A stretch of 64,000 nucleotides of DNA from Pseudomonadota bacterium (GTDB taxonomy: Bacteria > Pseudomonadota > Gammaproteobacteria > Burkholderiales > Burkholderiaceae_C): contig JAKAXL010000010.1 of NCBI GenBank assembly GCA_021816585.1, forward strand, positions 1 through 64,000. The letters are read 5' to 3'. The notes beneath the pieces were generated by a model. The model worked only from the letters and a program-made list of their open reading frames with translations. It had not been told where the DNA came from and ran no database searches. Each line of letters begins with the position of its first letter. Positions within the stretch are counted from its first letter, which is position 1. Below, piece by piece: positions 28,001 to 35,121 of the stretch. A program made the translations under genes and the position numbers.

Positions 28001-28235
28001 CGCCGGCGTCGACTTCCACCACCACGCGCGGGAAGCTGACGTTCGGGAACAGCCCGACAGGCAGCTTGAAGGCCGCGAGGACTCCTCCGGCCGCCAGCAG
28101 CGCCAGCAGGAACAGCACCGAGCGGCGATGCCGCTGCAGCCAGGCCGACAGGCTTCGGGGGCCCCCTTGGGCGCGGTGCGGCGCCGCGTCGCGGCGGCTG
28201 GGCAGGGATTCCTGGCGGTCGCGCGACGCGCTCAT
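25032..28235 (-). CDS. RND efflux pump inner-membrane subunit (AcrB/CusA superfamily)
   Basis: 1067 residues, about 12 membrane helices and two large periplasmic loops. Start features are FKLPVGLFPNVSFPRVVVEV. Helix 4 carries adjacent Asp423-Asp424 (VGLVIDDAIVM), the proton-relay pair of drug-type pumps; heavy-metal pumps have a single Asp in a DFG-like context. I do not see the expected helix 10 Lys: that region reads IVTEVAIFYFSEVKEL. It is therefore a divergent RND pump whose substrate (drug, organic acid or cation) cannot be assigned. It overlaps the adaptor gene by 4 nt and should form a tripartite pump with it and the outer-membrane lipoprotein. Confidence 0.9.
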   Translation of the reverse strand: MSASRDRQESLPSRRDAAPHRAQGGPRSLSAWLQRHRRSVLFLLALLAAGGVLAAFKLPVGLFPNVSFPRVVVEVDAGVRPTREMVLQVTQPLEEAIRRVPGVVTVRSKTSRGAADIYVTFHWGSRMSLAAVQVNEAANQVLPTLPPGTIIRSKRMDPTVDPIIAYSLTSSSLSPVQLYDLAQLDLRPLLSGIDGVGRVQVQGGEQEEYHVVVDPARLQALNLSLGDVERTLSGGNGVKALGHLQDRYKLLLALADSRLRDARQIGELVVRATPRGVVRVRDVAKVLRSTVPQWTTVTADGRPAVLLNIYQQPGGNSVKIARDVRHLLASTALPKGVRLANWYDQSRLVVASAVSVRDAILIGVVLAGLVLLLFLRSLKITLIAMITVPAVLAATVVLLAALGMSFNIMTLGGMAAAVGLVIDDAIVMSEHIVRRLGESGAATAAQETRRHSGVMRAAMEFFQPLAGSSASTVVIFIPLAFLSGITGAFFKALALTMAAALVISFFVSWLAVPLLADRLLAPRDIERERTREHGRLLVAFQRAYARLLPALLRKPWLALLGVVPLLAAGWIAYHAVGSGFLPRMDEGGFVLDYLTPPGTSLAETDRLLGQIEQILRSTPQVQTFSRRTGLQLGGGITHANEGDFFVRLKPLPREPIWKVMDQVRARIHAQVPGIDIDTAQLMQDLIGDLTAVPQPVEIKIFDDNPVQLAQLAHKTAAAISKVPGIVEVRSGIRVAGDALDIRLDPTRMALQGVDARQVQSQLAALIGGRVATQIEQGPKMVGVRVWDAPGMRRTPQAIEALPLRAPDGHVFRLSEVARVSVLTGQPEVIRENLKRMAAVTARISGRDLGSTVAAVKRIIDAPGFYPGGVYIRLGGLYKQQQIAFKGLLQVLAAAVLLVFLLLLFLYERMRVALSILAMPLLALPAVFVGLWVGGIELNISAMMGMTMIVGIVTEVAIFYFSEVKELQAADPRIGLHAALVQAGVNRMRPIAMTTIAAILTLLPLALAIGQGSAMQQPLAVAIIAGLAVQLPLVLLVMPTLFALLRGNLADELADLPPPGDDDANPAG

Positions 28236-29338
28236 CGGGCTTGCCCCGCGCGTGCCGCCGCGAGGCGAAGCGCCATGCCGTCGCGCAGTTCATAGTTGCC
28301 CAGCACGACCAGCGGCAGCGCGGGCTGCAGCGGGCCGGAGATCGCGCTGCGTTCGCCTTCGTCGGCCTCGACCTCGACCGCGACGCGCCGCGCGCGGCCG
28401 TGGTCGTCCTGGAACACATAGGCGCGTCCCTGGGCGTCGCGCAGCACCGACTGGCGCGGAACCACCCAGCCGCGCCACGCGCGCAGCGGCATCGACGCCT
28501 GCACCGCGAGGCCCGGCAACAGCCAGTGCGCCGTCGCCGGCAGCGCCAGCGCGACATCGACCCGGCCGCTGGCCGGATCCACCCGTCCGGCCACGCTCAG
28601 CACCGTCGCGCGCGTCTTCTCGGAGGGGTCGAACACCGCACGCAGGTGGGCCACGGAGCCTGCGCGCAGCCGCAGGGCGTCGTGCGGATCGACACCCACC
28701 ACCGCCTGCAGGCCGGTGCTGGGCGCCAGGCTGAGCGCCGTGACACCGGCCGCAAGCCGGGCTCCCGGGGCGGTCGCCACCGCGTCGACGACGCCGTCGA
28801 AGGGAGCGTCGACGCGCTGCAGCAACCTGCCCAGTCCTTGCGCCGTGGCGGCGGCCAGCGCGGCACGCGCGTCGGCCACCGCCTTGCGCGCGGCGTCGAG
28901 CTGCGAGCGCGTCGCCAGCTGCTGCTTCGCCAGAGCCTGCACGCGCTGCAGCTGCGCACGCGCAAAGCGCAGCGCGTCGCTCGCCTCCAGGTACGTCGCG
29001 CGCGCGGCCGGGGTCGCCGCGACCACCAGCAACGGCTCGCCGCGACGCACCGTCTGGCCGGCGCGCACCAGCACCTCGCGCACCAGCACCGGACGCGCGA
29101 AGCTGACCTGCAGGGTGCGCCCGCCGGCGGTCTGCACGGTTCCCACGCCGTCGACGCTTTGCGTGAGTTCGCCGCGCTGCAAGGTCTGCACGCGTACCAG
29201 AGCCGATACCGCGGGTTCGGCGCGCGCCGATGCCGCCGGAGCCAGCGCGAACGCGCACGCGCACAGCAGCAGGCAGGCCGCGGTCCTCGCGGGCACTCGA
29301 CACACCGCGACGAAGGGGGAGATGGATCGTTGGGTCAT
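28232..29338 (-). CDS. RND efflux periplasmic adaptor (membrane fusion protein)
   Basis: 368 residues. A signal peptide (hydrophobic core CLLLCACAFALAPAASA) is followed by a lipoyl-like half-motif (VREVLVRAGQTVRRGEPLLVV), an alpha-hairpin rich in Ala/Gln/Arg (about residues 110-165), the second lipoyl half (RVDAPFDGVVDAV) and a beta-barrel. The adaptor joins the inner-membrane pump to the outer-membrane channel. The ATG at 29338 overlaps the outer-membrane gene stop (ATGA), and its own stop overlaps the pump start. No His/Met-rich metal-binding extension is present. Confidence 0.88.
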   Translation of the reverse strand: MTQRSISPFVAVCRVPARTAACLLLCACAFALAPAASARAEPAVSALVRVQTLQRGELTQSVDGVGTVQTAGGRTLQVSFARPVLVREVLVRAGQTVRRGEPLLVVAATPAARATYLEASDALRFARAQLQRVQALAKQQLATRSQLDAARKAVADARAALAAATAQGLGRLLQRVDAPFDGVVDAVATAPGARLAAGVTALSLAPSTGLQAVVGVDPHDALRLRAGSVAHLRAVFDPSEKTRATVLSVAGRVDPASGRVDVALALPATAHWLLPGLAVQASMPLRAWRGWVVPRQSVLRDAQGRAYVFQDDHGRARRVAVEVEADEGERSAISGPLQPALPLVVLGNYELRDGMALRLAAARAGQAR

Positions 29339-30840
29339 GAGCGGGATGGGCGTGGATCGACGCGGGGCCGTGCCTCCGGGCGAGCGGGCGGGGTCGGCGG
29401 CGTCGCCCCGTACAGTCCGGCGCCGGTCAGCAGGTCCAGCGTGACGGCCTGTTCGGCCTGTTGCTGGCGCACGCGCTGCAGCGCCAGACGTTGATCGAGC
29501 AGGGCCTGGCGTTGCGCCAGTGCCTGCGGCAGCGTGATGTCGTCGCGCTGCAGGGCGACTTGCGCAGCCTGCGCCGCGGCGCGCAAGGTCGGCAGCCCGG
29601 CGCGAAGCTCGATGTGCTGGCGCCGCAGCACGGCAAGGTCGGCCAGCGCCTGCTCGACATCGGCGCGCGTCTGGTCGAGGCGGATCTGGTAGGCGTCGCG
29701 AAGCTCGCGGCGGGTCGCGCGCTGCACGGCGATGCGCCCTCGCGAACCGTTGAACAGCGGCAGGTTGAAACTCACGCCGAAGCCGACGGTGTTGACGTCG
29801 GTGGTGTCGCGTGCTCGCGTGAACCCCACGCTGACCGATGGAAACTGGGAGAGCACGGCTTCGCGCAGCTTTTGCTGCTGGCTTTCGTAGCCGGCGCGCA
29901 GCGCCAGCAGGTCGGGGCGGATGTCGGCGATGCGCGCCAGCGCGTCGCGTGCCTGCTGCTCGCTGCCGGTCGGGATGCGCGGCATGCCGGCCAGCCGAAG
30001 CGGGACCGCGGGGGCCAGGCCGAGCAAGGCGTGGAGCTGGGCGCGCAGTTGCACGCCCAGGCGCTGCTGCGCGTCGCGTTGCTGGAGCAGCGCCTGCAAG
30101 CGGACCAGCTGCGCATCGGCGTCGGTGCGGGGCAGGTCGCCGGCGGCGACCGCGGCGCGGCTGCGTTGCAGCTGCACACGCGCCAGCGCCAGTTCGGAAC
30201 GCAGCAGTCGCCGGCGTTCGCGCAGGCCCACCAGGCGGACGTACAGCAGCTGCGCCTGCGAAGCCGTCTGCCACTCCTGCCACAGCAGGTCCAGGTCCAC
30301 GCTGCGCACGTGTGCGCGCGCCGCCGCCTGCGCGGCCGGGCGGGTCAGCAGGCTGCCGAGATCGAAATCCAGGCCGTAGCTGAAGCCCGTGCTGGTGGCG
30401 CCGGCGCTGTTGCCGGGAAAGTCGCGCGACGCGGAGAACCGGGGATCCGGCAGCAGGCCGGCGGCGAAGGCCTGGGCACGCGCGACGCCGAGGCCGTCAC
30501 GCGCCACGCGCAGCTGGGGGTTGTTGAGCACGGCCAGCGCGGCCACCGCGCTCATCGGCAGCGGGCGGTCGAGGTCGACGCGCCGGGCAGCCAGTCGCGG
30601 CAGCGGGATGCTGCGCGCGTCGACGCGCAGCTGGCGCAGCGCATGGGCCGAGTCCGGCGCCCGGGCCAGCGGCCGCGGCGTGTAGCCGGCGCAGCCGGCG
30701 AGCGCCAGCAGCAGCGAGGCCAGGCTGGTGGCCTGGCTCAGGCGTCGCGCCTTCGAGCGCTGGCGTCGCGCCTGTTGCACGAATCGCGCCAGCCGGGCCT
30801 GGGCCGGCGCGGGGTGCGGCGGGAGATCGCGTGGGTTCAT
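29335..30840 (-). CDS. TolC/OprM-type outer-membrane efflux lipoprotein
   Basis: 501 residues. A long basic N-terminal stretch precedes the lipoprotein signal (SLLLALAGC). Two outer-membrane-factor repeats follow, with typical helices (NNPQLRVARDGLGVARAQ in the first, RADVEQALADLAVLRRQ in the second) and the SFNLPLFNGSRGRI strand. It forms the exit duct of the pump. First gene of the operon. I choose the ATG at 30840 because AGGA stands 7 nt upstream; ATGs at 30903 and 30912 would put the start at or before the likely transcription start. Confidence 0.88.
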   Translation of the reverse strand: MNPRDLPPHPAPAQARLARFVQQARRQRSKARRLSQATSLASLLLALAGCAGYTPRPLARAPDSAHALRQLRVDARSIPLPRLAARRVDLDRPLPMSAVAALAVLNNPQLRVARDGLGVARAQAFAAGLLPDPRFSASRDFPGNSAGATSTGFSYGLDFDLGSLLTRPAAQAAARAHVRSVDLDLLWQEWQTASQAQLLYVRLVGLRERRRLLRSELALARVQLQRSRAAVAAGDLPRTDADAQLVRLQALLQQRDAQQRLGVQLRAQLHALLGLAPAVPLRLAGMPRIPTGSEQQARDALARIADIRPDLLALRAGYESQQQKLREAVLSQFPSVSVGFTRARDTTDVNTVGFGVSFNLPLFNGSRGRIAVQRATRRELRDAYQIRLDQTRADVEQALADLAVLRRQHIELRAGLPTLRAAAQAAQVALQRDDITLPQALAQRQALLDQRLALQRVRQQQAEQAVTLDLLTGAGLYGATPPTPPARPEARPRVDPRPSRS

Positions 30841-30904
30841 CGGGGATCCTGGGCGGCGACGCGCGAGCCCGGACACGCCGAGATGCCCGGGCCGGTGCGC
30901 CATG

Positions 30905-30945
30905 ATTAACAACAGCCTAAGCCCGAGGACTTAGCGGGGACTTAG
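30905..30945 (-). promoter_or_regulatory. Response-regulator direct repeat and promoter of the efflux operon
   Basis: On the minus strand CTAAG-TCCCCG-CTAAG forms two 5-bp half-sites (30945-30941 and 30934-30930) exactly 11 bp apart. That is the direct-repeat spacing used by OmpR/PhoB-type regulators, and PmrA uses the similar CTTAA-N6-CTTAA. A -10-like GTTAAT follows at 30910-30905, so the repeats sit where a -35 would be, the usual activator position. The regulator is probably the one encoded in the same operon. Confidence 0.6.
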
Positions 30946-31009
30946 TGCTTGACCCCGTCCGCGGGGTGTGCCGAGCGCGCGACGCCCCCGCGGGCGACGC
31001 CGGCGCGGC

Positions 31010-32740
31010 TCAGCGCACCGTGATGCGGGGTTGCCAGTGGTTGCCGTGTCCGTTGTCGTCGACCTCGGGACGGCAGGACCCGGACTGGCGGGTGATGCGA
31101 TGCGAGTCGGCCCCCCAGTAGGGGTTGTCGAAGTGCACGCTGAACTCGCAGTCGATGTCGTGCAGGTCTGCGCTGGCGAGCAGGCAGTACAGATCGCCCT
31201 CGGCGCCGGTGGCGAAGCCGTTGCTCTGCAGATGCGCGGTCAACTGCTGCGTGAAGGCGCCGTCGCTGCGCGGGAAATCGCCGTGATCGATGCGACTCCA
31301 GTCGCATGCGAGCCGGCCCGGCCATGGCGCCGCGGGCTGGACGTGCACGTCGATCGAGCGTGCGGCCGGGCCCTGCGCGGCCTGCCGGGGTTCGGCGGGA
31401 ATGCCGGACGCGAGATCCCCGGCATGGTGCCTCAGCGCGGCCAGGCAGTCCAGTTCGCCCCCGGGGTGCTCGCCGTCGTTCCAGATCAAGGTGTCGCCGC
31501 GACGCTCGAAGGTCGCGGGCGCGTTGTGCTGGTGGTCGGCCAGCGTCGCGTCGATGTCGGGCAGCAGCAACCGCAGCTGCTGCAGGCTGCGGCGCGTGTA
31601 GGCGCGGGGGTCCAGCTCCTGGCGGTGGCTGTAGGCGTGGTGCAGCTGGTCGGCCGCGGTCTGCAGCAGCTCGACGGCGTGCGCGATGGTCTCGTCGCCT
31701 GCGGCGCGCGACAGCGAGTCGTCGCCGTAGGCCATCCACTGCCGGCCATCGCGCGCCGTGACGTACACGCCGCGACGGTTGTCGAGGTCGTGCATGGCCT
31801 TGGCGAGCCCGCCGCTCAGCAGTTGCGCGTGGAAGCCGCGGATCCCGAAGCGCTCGAACTGCGCTGCGCAGGTCTGCCGCAGGGCCTTCTTCGGCGTGCG
31901 GATGTGTCCGGCGGCGAAGGCGTCGCCAGCGAAATGCGCGGCATAGGCCTGCAGCAGGTAGGCGAAGCGCAGGTCGTCCGGCCCGCGCGCGTGCAAGGCC
32001 TCGTGCAGCGCGAGCTTGTGCCCCAGCAGGAAGGTGGTCTGCGCGGAATCCGCGAAGTGGTCGTCGCTGCGGGTCGCCAGCTCGAGGTACAGGCCGAGGT
32101 ACCCGCGCAGATTCCACAGCTCCGATGCCCTGCGCACACAGGCATCGGCGCCGGTGGCCAGCATCATCGCGCAGTCGTCGTCCGGTGTGTGGGGCAGCGG
32201 GGCGTCGTGCTCGCGCGCGTGACGCCAGCGCCGCTCCAGCTCCTGCTCGATCGAGCGCAGGCGCGGCAGGTAGTCGACGTGGCCGGAAAAGCGCAGGCTC
32301 ATCAGGTTGCGCAGGAAGCGCCGGGCGGCCGCGACCTGCGCGGGCCCGGGGGGATCCTCCAGCACGTCGAAGTCGGGGCCCTCGGCGACGCCGGCGTAGG
32401 GCACGCCGAAGAAGTCCCCGCTCAGGTAGCCGAGTTCGGCATAGCTGAGTTCATGCTCGCCTGCGGCGCCGTCGCGCACGCGCAGCAGCAGCACATGGTC
32501 GCCGCGCCGCGGGCTGCCGTCGGCCAGGCGCAGCCATACCTGCGAGCCGAGGAAGGCATGTTCGGGCGACGCGAAGCCCAGCGCACCGGCGGGCGCCGGG
32601 TCCGGCTCCCGCGCTGCGTCTGCGGGAGCCTGCGCGGCGACCGCGCCGCAGAAGCAGGCGTGGCACAGCAGCGTGGCGGCAAGGCGCGCAAGACGGGGGA
32701 TGCCGAGGCGGCCGGGAACGACGTGACGGGGAAGGGGCAT
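31010..32740 (-). CDS. Exported protein with phospholipase C/P1 nuclease-like zinc motif
   Basis: 576 residues with a signal peptide (RLARLAATLLCHACFCGAVAAQ). No close family is recognised. The middle part contains HFAGDAFAAGH (His269, Asp273, His279), matching the HxxxDxxxxxH zinc-binding pattern of zinc-dependent phospholipase C and P1 nuclease, and it is rich in His/Asp elsewhere (GHKLALHEALHARG). A secreted metallo-hydrolase is the likely class; substrate unknown. The last 150 residues contain several Cys and look like a separate domain. An ATG at 32761 is in frame and equally possible. It stands alone, upstream of DUF1841 on the same strand. Confidence 0.65.
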   Translation of the reverse strand: MPLPRHVVPGRLGIPRLARLAATLLCHACFCGAVAAQAPADAAREPDPAPAGALGFASPEHAFLGSQVWLRLADGSPRRGDHVLLLRVRDGAAGEHELSYAELGYLSGDFFGVPYAGVAEGPDFDVLEDPPGPAQVAAARRFLRNLMSLRFSGHVDYLPRLRSIEQELERRWRHAREHDAPLPHTPDDDCAMMLATGADACVRRASELWNLRGYLGLYLELATRSDDHFADSAQTTFLLGHKLALHEALHARGPDDLRFAYLLQAYAAHFAGDAFAAGHIRTPKKALRQTCAAQFERFGIRGFHAQLLSGGLAKAMHDLDNRRGVYVTARDGRQWMAYGDDSLSRAAGDETIAHAVELLQTAADQLHHAYSHRQELDPRAYTRRSLQQLRLLLPDIDATLADHQHNAPATFERRGDTLIWNDGEHPGGELDCLAALRHHAGDLASGIPAEPRQAAQGPAARSIDVHVQPAAPWPGRLACDWSRIDHGDFPRSDGAFTQQLTAHLQSNGFATGAEGDLYCLLASADLHDIDCEFSVHFDNPYWGADSHRITRQSGSCRPEVDDNGHGNHWQPRITVR

Positions 32741-32840
32741 GGCGCAGGCGCCGCGTGGCATCGCCTGCGCCGGTCCATGCTTGGAGACCGTTGCCCGCGC
32801 CGAGTTCCCGCCCCGGCACGAGACCCCGGGTTGGGGATGG

Positions 32841-33266
32841 TCAATCGCGCGTGGCGGCGCGGCGAACGCAGTCCACGTAGGCCTCGCCGTCGGGGGGCAG
32901 GCCGCTGCGCTGCGCGGCCCAAAGCATCTGGCCCAGGCACTCCATGATGACGTGATGGGCTTCGTGTTCGCCGCGCCGCGCGCTCAGCAGCAGGCAGGCC
33001 TGGCGGATCCCCGCCGGCTGATCGATCGACACCTGCTCGGTGATCGACAGGTGCATCGACAGGTGCAGGAAGGGGTTGCTGCGCCCGGCCTCCACCGCAT
33101 AGTCGCGCTCGAGCGCGTCGTCCGCCGACAGATCCTCGTGGTATTCGGGGTGCTGCTCCATCCAGTTCAGCGCCAGGGTTTCCAGGGGCGTCAGCACATG
33201 GGTGTCGCGACGCTTCCAGGCGTCGATGAAAAAGCGCCGGACTTCATCCTTCGTGGGGTTGAACAT
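32841..33266 (-). CDS. DUF1841 family protein
   Basis: 141 residues, cytoplasmic, beginning MFNPTKDEVRRFF. It carries the features of DUF1841: LETLALNWMEQHPEYH, NPFLHLSMHLSITEQVSIDQP and the His-containing HEAHHVIMECLGQMLW near the C-terminus. Betaproteobacterial genomes commonly have one copy; function unknown. The several conserved His and Glu residues may bind a metal, which is inference. It is divergent from the ParA gene 147 nt away. Confidence 0.88.
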   Translation of the reverse strand: MFNPTKDEVRRFFIDAWKRRDTHVLTPLETLALNWMEQHPEYHEDLSADDALERDYAVEAGRSNPFLHLSMHLSITEQVSIDQPAGIRQACLLLSARRGEHEAHHVIMECLGQMLWAAQRSGLPPDGEAYVDCVRRAATRD

Positions 33267-33413
33267 GGGGTGGTGGCACGTTCACGCCAGGGGCGGCGCG
33301 CAGCGCGCATTGTGCACTGGCGCCGTGGCGCGCGTGGGGCGGGCGTCGCCCCGCGTCGGTTCAACTGCTAAGCTTGCGCGGCGTGCCGCTTCCGGTAGCG
33401 GCGGGGGAGGATC

Positions 33414-34034
33414 ATGCCGATTCTGGTGATCGCCAATCCCAAGGGGGGCGCGGGAAAATCCACGCTGGCCACGCAGATGGCCGGGTACTGGGCGTCGCGC
33501 GGGCACAAGGTGATGCTGGGCGACGCGGACCGCCAGCAGTCGTCGCGGCTGTGGCTTTCGCTGCGCCCGCCCGCGCTTCGGCCGATCGGCGGCTGGAAGA
33601 TCGGCACCGATGCGGTGGCGCGCCCGCCGCAGGGCACCACCCATGTCGTGATCGACACGCCGGCGGGACTGCACGGCCGCCGCTTCGACGAGTTGCTGCG
33701 CATCGCCGACCGGCTGCTCGTGCCGGTGCAGGCTTCGGTGTTCGACATCTATGCGGCGCAGGAATTCCTCGACCGCATCGCCGCCGAGCGCCGGCTGCAG
33801 ACTCTGCGCATCGGGCTGGTCGGGATGCGCGTCGACGAGCGCACGCGTGCCGCCGAGCAGTTGCGCGAATTCCTGCAAGGTCTGGCCCATCCGCTGCTGG
33901 GCATGCTGCGGCCGACCACCAACTATGCCCACATGGCCGCGCACGGACTGACCTTGTGGGACCTGCGCACCTCGCAGGTCGAACGCGACCTGCGGCAGTG
34001 GGAGCCGATCACCGCCTGGGCCGATTCCGCCTAG
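33414..34034 (+). CDS. Orphan ParA-family ATPase
   Basis: 206 residues with the deviant Walker A motif KGGAGKST (signature Lys plus catalytic Lys, residues 10-17), the DADRQQSS switch and DTPAG as Walker A'. It is short, with no N-terminal helix-turn-helix, as in small chromosomal ParA/MinD relatives that position cellular structures. No ParB or other partner is adjacent: DUF1841 lies divergent and an FNR-like gene convergent. The cargo is therefore unknown. The ATG at 33414 has GGGGGAGG a few bases upstream. Confidence 0.85.
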   Translation: MPILVIANPKGGAGKSTLATQMAGYWASRGHKVMLGDADRQQSSRLWLSLRPPALRPIGGWKIGTDAVARPPQGTTHVVIDTPAGLHGRRFDELLRIADRLLVPVQASVFDIYAAQEFLDRIAAERRLQTLRIGLVGMRVDERTRAAEQLREFLQGLAHPLLGMLRPTTNYAHMAAHGLTLWDLRTSQVERDLRQWEPITAWADSA

Positions 34035-34059
34035 GTTCCTAGGCTCCTGGGCTCCCAGG
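34029..34059. repeat. Two adjacent short perfect inverted repeats at the parA end
   Basis: GCCTAGG-TT-CCTAGGC (34029-34044) includes the parA stop codon, and CCTGGG-CT-CCCAGG (34046-34059) follows at once. They lie between convergent genes and could act as a bidirectional transcript end, though no T-tract is present. Confidence 0.6.
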
Positions 34060-34112
34060 TCGCCCGGCCCGCTGGCAGGGATTGCGGGTCCGCGCCGCGA
34101 GGGATCATGGGC

Positions 34113-34928
34113 TCAGGCCGCCAGGCGGGGCGGAACGACCAGCGCCTGCAGGCCTTCGCGGTTGATGCGGAACAGGCGCGGGCCGACGTGCTGGACCAGC
34201 CCGTCGCGCTCGAACTGGGCAATCACCCGACTGGCCGTTTCCAGCGCCACGCCGAGCATCGCGCCGAGGTCGCTGCGCTTGGGCAGCACCATGGTGTCGT
34301 TGAGTTCCGGCTCGGCCAGGCGCAGCAGCAGACGGGCCATGCGCGACGGGATGGTTCCCGATCCCAGCAGCAGCGCCCATTCATCGGTCTCGCGCAGCGC
34401 GCGGTGCCAGCGCTCGAGGAATTCCTGCCGCAGGTTGGGCACGCGCTCCTCGAGCGCGCGGATCACGTCCACCGGGATGCGGCACACGCGCACCGTGCCG
34501 ATGGCCGAGGCGTGGTGCATGTAGGGCTGCTGGATGAAGGACTCCAGTCCGATCAGGTCGCCGCGCCGTGCCACCCGGGTGATGCGTCGCGTGCCGTCGG
34601 GAAGCACGCGTTCGAGCTTCACGAAACCGGTCTTCACCGTGTACAGGTAGTGCCCCTGCTGGCCCTCCGCGAACAGGCCTTCGCCGCTGGCGAACTGCAT
34701 GTCGTCGATGACCTGGTGGATCTCGTTGAAGTCGCCCGCTTCGAGCGCCCCGAACAGCGCGATCCGCCGTACGCCGCAGTTGCGGCAATCGGATGCGCCT
34801 CGCCAGGCACTGTGGAGGTCGCCCGCGGCGACCCGCCGGCCCGTGCAGGCCGGATCCTGCACGAAGGCAGCTGGCGCGGCGCCCTTCGTCTTGAGCGAAA
34901 TCCGGGAGAAATCAACGACCTGGTCCAT
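34113..34928 (-). CDS. Crp/Fnr-family regulator, FNR-like with altered cysteine set
   Basis: 271 residues: N-terminal Cys region, cyclic-nucleotide-binding-like beta roll (about 60-165), dimer helix and a C-terminal helix-turn-helix. The recognition helix ETASR (ExxSR) predicts binding to TTGA-type half-sites like FNR. Compared with E. coli FNR, Cys48 and Cys51 (DCRNC) align with Cys20 and Cys23 and Cys149 (VRVCRIP) with Cys122, but the Cys29 position is Ala57; a further Cys28 lies upstream. It may hold a modified Fe-S cluster or none. A palindromic TTGAG-N4-CTCAA site lies just upstream of its start, suggesting autorepression. It is divergent from nadC. Confidence 0.88.
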   Translation of the reverse strand: MDQVVDFSRISLKTKGAAPAAFVQDPACTGRRVAAGDLHSAWRGASDCRNCGVRRIALFGALEAGDFNEIHQVIDDMQFASGEGLFAEGQQGHYLYTVKTGFVKLERVLPDGTRRITRVARRGDLIGLESFIQQPYMHHASAIGTVRVCRIPVDVIRALEERVPNLRQEFLERWHRALRETDEWALLLGSGTIPSRMARLLLRLAEPELNDTMVLPKRSDLGAMLGVALETASRVIAQFERDGLVQHVGPRLFRINREGLQALVVPPRLAA

Positions 34929-34942
34929 GATCCTTCCTTCAC

Positions 34943-34986
34943 TTGAGCAGGCTCAATATTAGCGTTCACTGATATACGGCTGTCAA
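34943..34986 (-). promoter_or_regulatory. FNR-like operator and promoter of the Crp/Fnr gene
   Basis: TTGAG-CAGG-CTCAA (34943-34956) is a perfect palindrome with FNR-type geometry. On the minus strand a perfect -35 TTGACA lies at 34986-34981, with a -10 GCTAAT (34963-34958, 17-nt spacer) or TAATAT (34961-34956, 19-nt spacer). The palindrome therefore covers the transcription start, about 15-28 nt before the ATG, which is a repressor position. The regulator encoded here is the obvious candidate. Confidence 0.65.
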
Positions 34987-35121
34987 TAGCGCAACGGCAT
35001 GTAATCCGCTAGTGAAAACCCGCCCCCCCGACACGCGAACGGGTGTCCCGAGCCTTGTGCCGGACGCGCGGCGCGCGGCGCCTACACTGGAAGTTTTCAA
35101 CCCCAGCCAACGAGTGGTTTC

